DNA from: Bin5 sp965221145
Lineage (GTDB): Bacteria > Chloroflexota > Anaerolineae > Caldilineales > Caldilineaceae
NCBI GenBank assembly: GCA_965221145.1
Contig: OZ244877.1
Location: forward strand, 1,984,001 to 2,048,000
Reading direction: 5' to 3'
DNA: 64,000 nt
Both the position numbers and the translations under genes were made by a program. Shown here piece after piece: positions 44,363-55,374 of the stretch (its first letter is position 1; every line of letters begins with the position of its first letter). Below the pieces are notes generated by a model, which saw only the letters and a program-made list of their open reading frames with translations, did no database searches and was not told the origin of the DNA.

Positions 44363-44638
44363 TTAGCTATCGTCACGGGCGGGCGGGGTAATGATGGTTG
44401 CAATGAAGTTGATCGCGCCGGCGAGCGTGTTGATCTGTTCAGATACGTTTTCGATTCGCTTCGTCAAGCGGTCGATCTGTTCAGAGTTGGCGGAGACCTG
44501 CTGATCCGTGCGGTCTTGGCGTGCGGCGATCTGTGCAGAGTTGGCGGCGATTTGTGCAGAGTTGGCGGCGATCTGTTCTGCGTTCTGTTGCAGGATGCTT
44601 TCGATGCGGTCAAGGCGGCTGTTGTTTCGTTCTGTCAT
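44363..44638 (-). CDS. Small coiled-coil protein, EQIAANS repeats
   Basis: The 91-residue protein is a run of short helical repeats (NAEQIAANSAQIAANSAQIA, then SANSEQIDRLTKRIENVSEQ) followed by a hydrophobic C-terminus (NTLAGAINFIATIITPP). It should form a long parallel coiled coil with a membrane or oligomerisation tail. AAGGA precedes the ATG. Its last 55 residues are nearly the same as those of the protein at 45706-45927. Confidence 0.65.
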   Translation of the reverse strand: MTERNNSRLDRIESILQQNAEQIAANSAQIAANSAQIAARQDRTDQQVSANSEQIDRLTKRIENVSEQINTLAGAINFIATIITPPARDDS

Positions 44639-44779
44639 TGGTCCTTTCCTTTCTGTGATAAGTTACCAATAAAATAAATTGCCGTCCATTTGACCGAACG
44701 CAGAAAACGTCAGCATGGCCTGATCTTTCCGAATTGGGAACCGTTCTATAACGGCCCGCGCGGCTTCTTGGTGCGCGCT

Positions 44780-44870
44780 AAGTAACTGTCCACAAACAAC
44801 GTAGCGATTTCAACCAAGATCGAACCGATATGTCGAACGAAACCGCTAAGTTAAAAGTGGACAATTACTT
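44780..44870. repeat. 91-bp MITE-like inverted-repeat element
   Basis: AAGTAACTGTCCAC at the left and GTGGACAATTACTT at the right match at 13 of 14 positions. It sits precisely where the duplicated sequence shared with 46198-46315 ends. Confidence 0.55.
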
Positions 44871-44880
44871 GGCGGAAGTG

Positions 44881-45114
44881 TCAACGCTCCCATGACGCCC
44901 GCTCGTCCTTTAGGTAGGATTCCACCTCCTCCGCAGTCTCGAAGAGGCGCTGCCCCGGCGCTTCTTTCAGAATCTCAACTGTGGACCGCTGTACAGACCC
45001 CAATGAGTGAAGCACCACCACGTTGACAGACTCCCCAACAGGAAGCTTCTGGTCGACAATTTCAATCCTCCCTCCTGGCAACACCGTTGTTGTTATGTGA
45101 AGCGCCTTCTGCAT
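44881..45114 (-). CDS. Orphan VapB-like antitoxin
   Basis: This 77-residue protein, MQKALHITTTVLPGGRIEIV followed by LPVGESVNVVVL and EEVESYLKDERASWE, resembles the short antitoxins that precede PIN toxins in Chloroflexota and cyanobacteria. AAAGGGG lies before the ATG. Behind the stop there is only the 91-bp inverted-repeat element and no toxin gene, so the partner is missing. Confidence 0.55.
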   Translation of the reverse strand: MQKALHITTTVLPGGRIEIVDQKLPVGESVNVVVLHSLGSVQRSTVEILKEAPGQRLFETAEEVESYLKDERASWER

Positions 45115-45290
45115 TGTCTGTGTCCCCTTTCATGCAATGGTCGTCCTCGGGGTCGCTCAATTCGTCCACCCTCCCAGTCATCCATGCCAGTATATTGCAA
45201 GCACGGAATTGCTGGCAAGAATTCCGTGCTTGCTCTGTTTCCCGCCAAGGTGTTTCGGATAAGGCGCACGCAACTGAGAACTGCTTTGAC

Positions 45291-45541
45291 TCAAGACCCG
45301 CTCCCCTCCCCCAAATTCAGCGCCAACAACTTCCCCAGCGCCTCCTCCTCCGAGATGTCCGCAGTCCAGCCGTAGGCAGCCGCGACCGCGGAATCAAGAG
45401 CCGCGTGCGCGCCTGCAACGCTTTCGCCGCCGTCCCGTCCCGTGCCACCGCCCGCTATGGATACCCCGCGACCGGCTCGTCCACCCATGCCGGCGGATTC
45501 AGCCAGCGGTCGCGCAGTTCCACCAGCCGCCGCGCCGCAGC
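45291..45541 (-). pseudogene. C-terminal tail of the MmeI-like enzyme, decayed copy 1
   Basis: The minus strand shows AAARRLVELRDRWLNPPAWVD, then EPVAGYP-stop, and in another frame AHAALDSAVAAAYGWTADISE and EEALGKLLALNL. A stop codon and a deletion break it. Its left break at AAARR is the same as in copy 2. Confidence 0.8.
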
Positions 45542-45705
45542 ATCCAGTGAACTGCCAAATCGAAACGGTGACAAGCTACCGCTTTGCCTGCGTAGACGCG
45601 TTTGTGTCCTCGCACGAATGCGTAAAGTTGCTGCCACGGATGGTTGGCGATTCCGTTGCAGCGATATGAGCGCCCCGGCCGGCTTGCCGGTCGAGGTGTG
45701 GGCGG

Positions 45706-45927
45706 TTAGCTATCGTCACGGGCGGGCGGGGTGATGATGGTTGCAATGAAGTTGACCGCGCCGGCAAGCGTGTTGACCAGGGCAGACAGGTTTTCGAGAC
45801 GCTTTGTCAGGCGGTCGATCTGCTCAGAGTTGGCGGCGATCTGCTGATCCGTGCGCTCTTGGCGTTCGGCGATCTTTTCCAGGATGCTTTCGATGCGGTC
45901 TAGGCGGCTGTTGTTTTGCTCTGTCAT
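45706..45927 (-). CDS. Small coiled-coil protein, paralogue of 44363-44638
   Basis: This 73-residue protein shares MTE(Q/R)NNSRLDRIESIL and the end NFIATIITPPARDDS with its paralogue but has fewer repeat units in the middle (AERQERTDQQIAANSEQIDR). The ATG at 45927 follows AAGGAAAAG. The difference in repeat number suggests slippage or recombination within the coiled coil. Confidence 0.65.
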   Translation of the reverse strand: MTEQNNSRLDRIESILEKIAERQERTDQQIAANSEQIDRLTKRLENLSALVNTLAGAVNFIATIITPPARDDS

Positions 45928-45955
45928 TGGTCTTTTCCTTTCATTTTCAAAAGTA

Positions 45956-46171
45956 TCAATCCTGATGGGCGGGCGGCGTGGACTGTGAGATATGCCCCTG
46001 AACGGCGGCGCGTAGGAAACCGATCTCTTGTGAGAGCTTGGCGATCTGTTCAGAGTTGGCGGCGATCTGTTCCGCGTTGCGGTCCAGTATCCACACAATG
46101 CGATCTAAGCGTTCGTCAATGTTGGCGATCTGTTCTGCGTTGCGGGATTCACGGCTTTTGAACCACTTCAT
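45956..46171 (-). CDS. Small coiled-coil protein directly behind the restriction enzyme
   Basis: This 71-residue protein reads MKWFKSRESRNAEQIANIDE, RLDRIVWILDRNAEQIAANS and EQIAKLSQEIGFLRAAVQG. It shares the EQIAANSEQI repeat with the other two. The ATG at 46171 is preceded by AGGAAAGG; the longer frame to 46207 is less likely. It is the first gene after the MmeI-like enzyme (143 bp) on the same strand. Confidence 0.6.
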   Translation of the reverse strand: MKWFKSRESRNAEQIANIDERLDRIVWILDRNAEQIAANSEQIAKLSQEIGFLRAAVQGHISQSTPPAHQD

Positions 46172-46313
46172 CTTGTGTTTTCCTTTCCTGTGATAAGTTA
46201 CCGACAAAAAATAAGTTCCGTCCTTTTAACCGAACGCAGCAAACGTCAGTATGGCCTGAACTTTCCGATTTTGGAATCGTTCTATATCGGCCCACGCGGC
46301 TTCCTGGTGCGCG

Positions 46314-49160
46314 CTAACTGTCTCCACTTGCCAAATTTAACGCCAACAAAGCCCCAAGCGCATCCTCCTCCGAAATATCGGCCTCCCACCCATACGCCGC
46401 CGCCACCGCCGCGTCCAGAACTGCGTGCGCATCCGCCAACCACTGCGGACGCGCATTGTACAAATTCGTCAGCGTCCTTGCCTTCAGCGCCTTCGCCGCC
46501 GCCTCGTCACGCGCAACCGCCCGCTTCGGATACACCGCCACCGGCTCCTCCACCCACACCACCCATTCCGGCGGATTCAGCCAGCGGTCCCGCAGTTCCA
46601 CCAGCCGCCGCGCCGCCTCCGCAATCGCCACCGCATGCACATCCTTCGCATAGTCATCAGCAGGAATGTCGGGAGACAACCCTTGCGGGAAGGGGAACGT
46701 CTGAAATGTCGTGGTCGGCGTGTAGCGTGGATCATTGCCTTGCCCAAGCCATGTGCAGAGCCGCAGCGACCACGCCTCATGAAAGCGGCTGTGCAGGATG
46801 CCGAACGTCGTGTCGTCGTCGCGGGCGATGACGATCAATTGGCAATCAGGGCAGACACGAGGGTCACACCAAATGAAGAGCCGATACTTCGCAACACGCG
46901 GTGTGACGATAAATCGCGACAGACCGTTAAGTCTTTGCCATGTTTTGGGCCCAGGTGTTGCGTGCCGATACCAGAATCTCGCCCGACTTCTGTTGCGACC
47001 GCTCAGACGCATCGGTTTAACATGCTCGTCGATGTGGGCGAACGGAGCTTCATAAAATGCCGTTTCGGACTCCTCCATCTCAAAGCCAAAGTCGATAATC
47101 CACTTGCCAGACGGGCGGCGGGTCAAATCCATGCCGTTCACCCAAGGCTTGAGGACATCGGAGTTTGGCCTTCCATTTGGATTGGCCGGAAGCCGAAGCC
47201 ATGCCCGGGCCAATTCCCCTGGGATATCGAACGGGCCATTCTTTTTGTCACCCATGAACGCTGCGTTCCGATTGCGAGGCAGCTTCTGGGCCAGTGTCAG
47301 GTCGGCAGCCTCTGAAGTCAGATCAGCGTTTATGCGAGGCACTGATTTTCCATTCAAGTGTGTGGGCAAACCTGCGTCCATGGAAGCAAAGCAAACCAGC
47401 GATACCCGCACCGCTGCGCCATCAACCACCCATGGTTCGTCCGACCAGGCATCGTAGATCAAGCTGTCTTCTACGATGTGGCCTAACACCGCGCGGCTGC
47501 GCCCGCCGCGGATCGAATTGGTAGCGACGAGGCCGGCACGGGCAATCTTGCATTCTGCGACCAGCCGCGCCGCCTTGTCGAACCAGTAACAGACCAAGTC
47601 GGCATCTCCGTCAATGCGCGCACCGTAGCGATTCCGCAAAGTCTCGAAATAAGAATCGCCCAAACTGCGCCTCAGAATCGTGCCCCCCAGAAAGGGCGGA
47701 TTGCCGATCACCACATCCGCCTCCGGCCACTCCGGTTCCCCCCCGTCCGCCGCCAATATCGCATCGCGGCACTCAATCGTGTCCAGCGGCTCCAGGATCG
47801 GATCGCGCGCCCCGCTGAATCCATTCCGACGCATCCACTGGATCTCCCCAATCCATACCGACACCCGCGCCAGTTCAGCCGCATATGGGTTGATCTCGAT
47901 CCCCTTCACATTCGCCGGGCCGACCGCCGGAAACGCCCGCTGCAAGCCCATCGACTCCGCCTCCAGCTGCACCCGGTGCTCTACGTCCTTCAGCGCATGA
48001 AGCGCCAGATAGAGGAAGTTCCCCGACCCGCACGCCGGATCCAGCACTGTGAAAGCCCGTAGCCTTTCGAGGAAATTTCGCAGTGTGCTCTCTGCACGAC
48101 CGCGCTGTCGCGTTCGTCCGGCGCTCGTCGCCGCCACGTCCGCCCGCTCCAGCCGCAGCGAGATTTCGGCTCTTGTCCGCTCCCACTCTCTTAGCCACGG
48201 GCGCATCACCACCGGCTCGATGATCTGCATGATCTTGTCGCGGTCGGTGTAATGCGCGCCCAACTGCGAACGTTTGGCCGGGTCCAGCCCGCGCTCGAAC
48301 AGCGTGCCCAGGATCGACGGGTCGATCTCCGACCAGTCCAGCGCGGCCGCCTTGAGTGTCGTCTCGATCTCGCTCCGCTCCAGTGGCAGCGCGTCATCGC
48401 TGTCGAACAACCCGCCGTTGAACCAGGCCACCGTCTCAAACCCGACCCGTCCCCCCGTCGCCATCGTTCCGAACAGCTCGCCCGCCATCGCCGCGAAATC
48501 CTGCGGCCGCCGCCGGGCGTGTTCCAACATGCGCGTGAACATTTCGTTCGGCAGCAGACCCACATCCTCGGCGAACATGCAGAAGACCAGCCGGTTGACG
48601 AAGTGCGCCACCGCCTGCGGGTCGTGGCCGCGCGCCCGCAGCGCCTGCGCCAACGCCGCGAAGGCCCTCGCAGCCCGCTCGGTCAGCGCCTGGCGGCTCT
48701 CCCCCGGACGCAGCCGCTCCGGGTCCGACATCGCCCACTTGAGCTTGTCGCGCACCGCCGCGTCCGCCAGCTCTTTCAGCGTAAACTCGTGCCTCTCGCT
48801 TACGCTGTTGGTCCAGTTGGTGTAGATGCGGAAGCGCGCCATGTCGGAGACCACCAGCAGCGGCGGGTTCTCCAGCGCCAGCGCGTATTGGCGCAACTGG
48901 TTGAACGCCGCGTCCAGGTCCTTGTGCTTGCCCTTGTACTCCCACGCGAAGCAGTGCCGCCTCCACACGTCCGCCCAGCCGGAGCCTCCCGTGTCCTTGC
49001 GCGCGCCGCGCTCAAAGCAGTAGCGTTCGCCGGTCGGGTCCTCCTCCGCCGGTGTCGGCTCGCCCAGCAACCGGCACAGGTCGATGAAATGCTCCTGCGC
49101 CGCCGAACGCTCCTTCAACTCCGAAGCCCGCCACTTGGCGATAAACTCCTGCGCTCTCAT
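46314..49160 (-). CDS. MmeI-like type IIL/IIG restriction enzyme-methyltransferase
   Basis: A single chain of 948 residues that should both cut and methylate DNA. The N-terminal nuclease has Asp64 (GWADVW), Glu74 and Lys76 (FAWEYKGKHKDL), the D-x(9)-ExK arrangement of MmeI. An all-helical linker leads to the methyltransferase with motif I LDPACGSGNFLYLAL and the catalytic VVIGNPPFLGG (adenine N6). The target recognition region follows (about residues 640-830, ending TPTTTFQTFPFPQG), then a helical tail of about 100 residues. The start at 49160 (MRAQEFIAKW) is chosen because similarity begins there; the upstream 37 codons look non-coding. One polypeptide recognises the site for both activities. 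Three dead copies of its tail lie downstream. Confidence 0.85.
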   Translation of the reverse strand: MRAQEFIAKWRASELKERSAAQEHFIDLCRLLGEPTPAEEDPTGERYCFERGARKDTGGSGWADVWRRHCFAWEYKGKHKDLDAAFNQLRQYALALENPPLLVVSDMARFRIYTNWTNSVSERHEFTLKELADAAVRDKLKWAMSDPERLRPGESRQALTERAARAFAALAQALRARGHDPQAVAHFVNRLVFCMFAEDVGLLPNEMFTRMLEHARRRPQDFAAMAGELFGTMATGGRVGFETVAWFNGGLFDSDDALPLERSEIETTLKAAALDWSEIDPSILGTLFERGLDPAKRSQLGAHYTDRDKIMQIIEPVVMRPWLREWERTRAEISLRLERADVAATSAGRTRQRGRAESTLRNFLERLRAFTVLDPACGSGNFLYLALHALKDVEHRVQLEAESMGLQRAFPAVGPANVKGIEINPYAAELARVSVWIGEIQWMRRNGFSGARDPILEPLDTIECRDAILAADGGEPEWPEADVVIGNPPFLGGTILRRSLGDSYFETLRNRYGARIDGDADLVCYWFDKAARLVAECKIARAGLVATNSIRGGRSRAVLGHIVEDSLIYDAWSDEPWVVDGAAVRVSLVCFASMDAGLPTHLNGKSVPRINADLTSEAADLTLAQKLPRNRNAAFMGDKKNGPFDIPGELARAWLRLPANPNGRPNSDVLKPWVNGMDLTRRPSGKWIIDFGFEMEESETAFYEAPFAHIDEHVKPMRLSGRNRSRARFWYRHATPGPKTWQRLNGLSRFIVTPRVAKYRLFIWCDPRVCPDCQLIVIARDDDTTFGILHSRFHEAWSLRLCTWLGQGNDPRYTPTTTFQTFPFPQGLSPDIPADDYAKDVHAVAIAEAARRLVELRDRWLNPPEWVVWVEEPVAVYPKRAVARDEAAAKALKARTLTNLYNARPQWLADAHAVLDAAVAAAYGWEADISEEDALGALLALNLASGDS

Positions 49161-49574
49161 CTCCTCACCAACAACCCTCCGCCCCAACCGGGGCCGTTGA
49201 ACCAACCTTGCTCGCATCCAGTCTATCCCAACCGGCGCGGCCAGCCAATCCCTGCGTGGCAGAAGGCACATCTCACTCCGTGCTTGCCCTCCTGCGCGTG
49301 CATCCCGGAACTGGAGTTACCCCCCCGCAGTCGCCCATGCCTCTATCCTTCGTTCCGGCCTGAGGCGACCGCATCTACCGCGCATTTGCCGAAGGCCGGA
49401 CCCCTTCGTGTCCTTCGTGGATCGCTTCGTAGTTGACCGTAGGCAATGGAACCTTCCGCTTCAACGGACCACCCCCATATTGGGATGCACCCTTCGCCTG
49501 CAAACCCCGCGCGCCACCAAATGGCTGCATCCGAAATGATTGGGTCATTGCGATCTGCCCTTTCAACCGACGAA

Positions 49575-49634
49575 TTTGAAGGTTTCTTGTATTGGCGTTG
49601 GCAATAAAAGCCTCTCCGCCAAAAAAATTTCAAA
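49575..49634 (+). repeat. Dispersed repeat, second copy of 5404-5466
   Basis: TTTGAAGGTTTCTTGTATTG followed by CTCTCCGCCAAAAAAATTTC corresponds to the segment at 5404. Here it interrupts a diverged first unit of the tandem array that follows. Confidence 0.5.
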
Positions 49635-49731
49635 ATAGATCCACGGAACAAGAATCGGCCCGTCGTCTGTTATCCTGACAATCCTTTTATCCTGAAAATC
49701 CTGATTCAGACAACGTTCGCCCAACAATCCT

Positions 49732-50737
49732 GGATGCACCCCGAAGGCCGCCGGGTGCATCCCAAATGATTGGGTCGTTGCGATCTGCCCTTTCAACCTT
49801 CAAGAAAGATCCACGGAACCAGAATCGGCCCGTCGTCTGTTATCCTGCTGAATCCACAAATCCTGAAAATCCTGATTCAGACAACGTTCGCCCTAAAATC
49901 CTGGATGCACCCCGAAGGCCGCCGGGTGCATCCCAAATGATTGGGTCGTTGCGATCTGCCCTTTCAACCTTCAAAATAGATCCACGGAACCAGAATCGGT
50001 CCGTCGTCTGTAATCCTGCTGAATCCACAAATCCTGAAAATCCTGATTCAGACAACGTTCGCCCAACAATCCTGGATGCACCCCGAAGGCCGCCGGGTGC
50101 ATCCCAAATGATTGGGTCGTTGCGATCTGCCCTTTCAACCTTCAAAATAGATCCACGGAACCAGAATCGGTCCGTCGTCTGTAATCCTGCTGAATCCACA
50201 AATCCTGAAAATCCTGATTCAGACAACGTTCGCCCAACAATCCTGGATGCACCCCGAAGGCCGCCGGGTGCATCCCAAAAGATTGGGTCGTAGCGATCTG
50301 CCCTTTCAACCTTCAAAATAGATCCACGGAACAAGAATCGGCCCGTCGTCTGTTATCCTGCTGAATCCACACATCCTGAAAATCCTGATTCAGACAACGT
50401 TCGCCCAAAAATCCTGGATGCACCCCGAAGGCCGCCGGGTGCATCCCAAATGATTGGGTCGTTGCGATCTGCCCTTTCAACCTTCAAAATAGATCCACGG
50501 AACAAGAATCGGTCCGTCGTCTGTAATCCTGCTGAATCCACAAATCCTGAAAATCCTGATTCAGACAACGTTCGCCCAAAAATCCTGGATGCACCCCGAA
50601 GGCCGCCGGGTGCATCCCAAATGATTGGGTCGTTGCGATCTGCCCTTTCAACCTTCAAAATAGATCCACGGAACAAGAATCGGCCCGTCGTCTGTTATCC
50701 TGAAAATCCTGATTCAGACAACGTTCGCCCAAAAATC
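49732..50737. repeat. Tandem array of about six 171-bp units
   Basis: Units begin with GGATGCACCCCGAAGG at 49732, 49903, 50074, 50245, 50416 and 50587, exactly 171 bp apart; the last one is cut at about 50737. Copies differ at only a few positions. Each unit holds a perfect 10-bp inverted repeat (GGATGCACCC ... GGGTGCATCC) and the dispersed motif AATCCTGAAAATCCTGATTC. A diverged partial unit lies before 49732. Because 171 is a multiple of three, open frames run through the array on both strands; I do not regard these as genes. The remainder of 49161-51414 has no gene; it holds G runs at about 50966 and 51087 (8 and 10 G). Confidence 0.9.
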
Positions 50738-51414
50738 CTGCAAACGCCACGCGCCACCAAATTGGAGTATGGTATAATAAGAGGCAGCGGTCCAAAAGAC
50801 CCGAAACCCGGAACAGGGGACAGCCCACCGGCGCTTCCGCCATCGGCCTTGCGTCACACGGGATTTCACCTGTAACCTGGCCCTCTCGCCTGCCCTTACG
50901 CAATACGGATTACGCAATTCAGGAAAAACAGGTTCTCAATCTGAACGCACATCTGTACAGTTGAAGGGGGGGGCTTAAACGGCAAACATGGCAGCCGCGG
51001 CGCAGTCGGAAAAAGACGTTCAGCCGCCTGCCCCGCATGACAGTCGATTTCGTATAGACAACACTATTTTTCGTATAGTAATCGAAAGGGGGGGGGGTAA
51101 AGCGGACAAAGCGGACATTTTTACTAAATGTTTAGTCAATTCCCATCCCAATGCCCCGGCCTGCGAAAAGAGCAAATCGCGCTCTTTTCGCCCCCCGCTG
51201 CACCGGTTTCCCGCAAATGTCTCGGACCTCCGCCCGCCAGTCTGGACCGCACAAACCACTTGACCGGTCATCAAACAAAAAGGTCAATTGAGAGTGCAGA
51301 CATTCCCGTAGCGCCGCGCCGCCCGTCAACATCTATCCAGGCGCCCGCCGTCCAGCAGATTCCATCTCTGGAAGGCGCTGCCATAGAACAGCCCTGCTCC
51401 CGAAAGAAGCTCAC

Positions 51415-52587
51415 ATGAATTCGCCCGTTACCGACCCATTCCAATTCGACGACCTCCTCACTTCAGCCCAACGCAGCCTGCGCGACCAGGTGCGCGCCTA
51501 CATGGAGACCGCCGTCAAGCCAGCCATCAACGACTACTGGGAGCGCGGCGAAATCGCCCTCGACCTGGCGCTCGGCCTGCGCGACCTGCCGATCGTGGGC
51601 GGGACGCAGCGCGGCTACGGCTGCGCCGCGCTGGACACAGTGAGCGACGGCTTGGTCAAGTACGAGATATGCCGCGTCGACGGCTCAATCAGCACCCTTT
51701 TCGGCGTCCACTCCGGCCTGGCGATAGGTTCAATTGGGATGCTTGGTTCGGAGGAGCAGAAGCGGCGCTGGCTGCCCGACATGGCGCGCATGGAAAGGCT
51801 CGGCGCGTTCGCCCTCACCGAGCCGCAACGAGGATCCGACGCGGCCCACGTACAGACGACCGCCCGCCGCGTCGGCCAACAGTACGTCCTCAACGGCCAC
51901 AAACGCTGGATCGGCAACGGCACAATCGCCGACCTGCTGATCATCTGGGCGCGCGACGAGAGCGGGCGCTTCGGCGGCTTCGTGCTGGAAGACCCGGCGC
52001 AACAGCCCGGCTTCACCGCCACCGCCATGACCGGCAAAATCTCCAAGCGCGCCGTGCATCAGGCCGAAATCAAGCTCGAGGATGTCCACGTCCCCGCAGC
52101 CAACCGCCTCGAGAACTGCAACAGCTTCCGCGATCTGACCAAAGTGCTTGCCAATACACGCGCCGGCGTGGCCTGGGAAGCGGTCGGCCTCGCGGCCGGC
52201 TGCTACGAGATCGCCCTGCAATACGCCTGCCAGCGCGAACAGTTCGGCAAACCGATCGCCGCCTTCCAGCTGATCCAAGCCAAGCTGGTCGAAATGGCGT
52301 CCGATCTGGTGCAAACACAACTGCTCGTCTGGCGGCTGGCCCAGTTGATGGAAGAGGGCGCGGTCACCTCCGGTCAACTCTCGCTGGCCAAGCAGACCTG
52401 CGCGGCCAAGGCCCGCCGCGCGGCCGCCCTGGCGCGTGAGATCCTCGGCGGCAACGGCATCCTGCTCGACAACCACGCTGCCCGCCTCTTCACTGACGCC
52501 GAAGCCACCTACACCTACGAAGGCACCAACGAGATCAACCTGCTCATCGCCGGCCGCGAAATCACCGGCATCGGCGCGTTCGTCTAA
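51415..52587 (+). CDS. Acyl-CoA dehydrogenase family protein (glutaryl-CoA dehydrogenase-like)
   Basis: This 390-residue flavoenzyme oxidises an acyl-CoA at the alpha-beta bond. The flavin and substrate regions are FALTEPQRGSDAAHVQT, HKRWIGNGTIADLLIIWAR, CQREQFGKPIAAFQLIQAKL and LGGNGILLDNHAARLF. The catalytic Glu lies in TYTYEGTNEINLLIAGR, the position used in glutaryl-CoA dehydrogenase and plant ACX4-like enzymes. The substrate is not certain. It is followed by an acyl-CoA ligase on the same strand, so the pair may activate and oxidise one carboxylic acid. No strong ribosome binding site is seen. Confidence 0.88.
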   Translation: MNSPVTDPFQFDDLLTSAQRSLRDQVRAYMETAVKPAINDYWERGEIALDLALGLRDLPIVGGTQRGYGCAALDTVSDGLVKYEICRVDGSISTLFGVHSGLAIGSIGMLGSEEQKRRWLPDMARMERLGAFALTEPQRGSDAAHVQTTARRVGQQYVLNGHKRWIGNGTIADLLIIWARDESGRFGGFVLEDPAQQPGFTATAMTGKISKRAVHQAEIKLEDVHVPAANRLENCNSFRDLTKVLANTRAGVAWEAVGLAAGCYEIALQYACQREQFGKPIAAFQLIQAKLVEMASDLVQTQLLVWRLAQLMEEGAVTSGQLSLAKQTCAAKARRAAALAREILGGNGILLDNHAARLFTDAEATYTYEGTNEINLLIAGREITGIGAFV

Positions 52588-52795
52588 CGATTCCCATTGT
52601 CAAGCCCGTTCGACACCACGACCCTTTCCTCCACGAATCCAATGGAAACGCAATCGGCTCAAGAGCGCTTACGAAATACGAAATACGCAAACATAAGAAG
52701 ATTGACCAATGCCAGCACAGACACTACAATTTCCCCTGGAGCGCCCCCACCCCAGCGCCCTCGATCGGCATAGCCCATTTGCAAGGAGCCATCGT

Positions 52796-54418
<1,623 letters not shown>

Positions 54419-54429
54419 GGGATGTCCTA

Positions 54430-55323
54430 TCAATTCGCGGCGTCCCACGCCTGTCTTAACAACTGAATACTCTTGGGCACAGCCGTGACGGCCTCTTCCG
54501 CGCCCTCCATCTCGATCGAACAGTAGCCGCGCCAGCCCGCGTCCAGCAGTATGCGGAAGACACGGGCATAATCGAGATCGAGCGTATACCACGAGCCGCC
54601 GCCGGGGTATGTCTTGGCATGGGCCAGGCGCACGTGGGGCGCAATGCGCTCCATCGCCGCGTACATATCCTCTTCAAAGATGAAGTTGCCCATATCGAGG
54701 ATCGCTTGCAGCCAGGGCGAGTCGATCGCTTCGATGATGCGGGCCATATCCTGCGCGAATGTGGTCAGCCCCCAGTGGTTCTCCAGCAGCAGTAGCACGC
54801 CCCGCTGCTCCGCCCGCGGCAGACAGCGCTCAATCGCGTCGATCACCCAACCGAAGGCGTCGTCCATCGTGTAGCCTTCCCACGGCTCCACCCAGCCTTT
54901 GGCCTTGATCAGATCGTCGAAGCTGCCCTGCTTGCGGAAGCCGCCGGAGTTGACCCGGATCGACGGAATGCCCATCTCGTGCGCCAAATCAATGCAGCGC
55001 AGCGTGTGGTCGATATGCTGTTGGCGCACGTCCGCGTCGTCGTGGACAAAGTCCTGGTGGATCGACAGGTTGTAGAGATCCAGCCCCAGCGTGAAGGCTT
55101 GCCGCTTGAGCTTCTGAATGTACGCGTTCTCTTCCGATTCCATCTGCCGGTGCAGGATCTCGACCCCGCTAAGCCCCAGCTCCGCCGCCGCGTCAAGCAC
55201 GCTTTCGATGGGCGTTTTCTGCTCGGTGAAATGCCAATAAGAATAGGTCGACGTACCCAGGCGCAGGCTGCTGCCTTGGGCGATGCTCCCGTTGTTCCTT
55301 GACACGCTCTGGGCAACTGTCAT
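54430..55323 (-). CDS. Sugar phosphate isomerase/epimerase family protein
   Basis: A second TIM-barrel protein of the xylose isomerase-like superfamily (297 residues), distinct from that at 15915. Visible features are GVEILHRQ, LSIHQDFVHDD, RVNSGGF, LLLENHWGLTT (metal Glu), ILDMGNFIFEED (Asp), VRLAHAKTYPG (His) and CSIEMEGAEEA (Glu). It faces the acyl-CoA ligase gene with only 11 bp between the stops and reads in the direction of the biosynthetic genes to its right. Substrate unknown. Confidence 0.8.
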   Translation of the reverse strand: MTVAQSVSRNNGSIAQGSSLRLGTSTYSYWHFTEQKTPIESVLDAAAELGLSGVEILHRQMESEENAYIQKLKRQAFTLGLDLYNLSIHQDFVHDDADVRQQHIDHTLRCIDLAHEMGIPSIRVNSGGFRKQGSFDDLIKAKGWVEPWEGYTMDDAFGWVIDAIERCLPRAEQRGVLLLLENHWGLTTFAQDMARIIEAIDSPWLQAILDMGNFIFEEDMYAAMERIAPHVRLAHAKTYPGGGSWYTLDLDYARVFRILLDAGWRGYCSIEMEGAEEAVTAVPKSIQLLRQAWDAAN

Positions 55324-55374
55324 GGGTCTCCTCCTGCGAAACTGTCAATGCCATATGGGCCGCTAAGAGGGCGC

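Noticed and set aside
49766..50875. Repeat proteins of 57-residue units on both strands
   Set aside because: The 171-bp period keeps several frames open at once on both strands; there is no start signal or family resemblance.
51087..51098. Ten-G run as a phase-variation switch
   Set aside because: It lies about 320 bp before the nearest gene and not in a clear promoter spacer.
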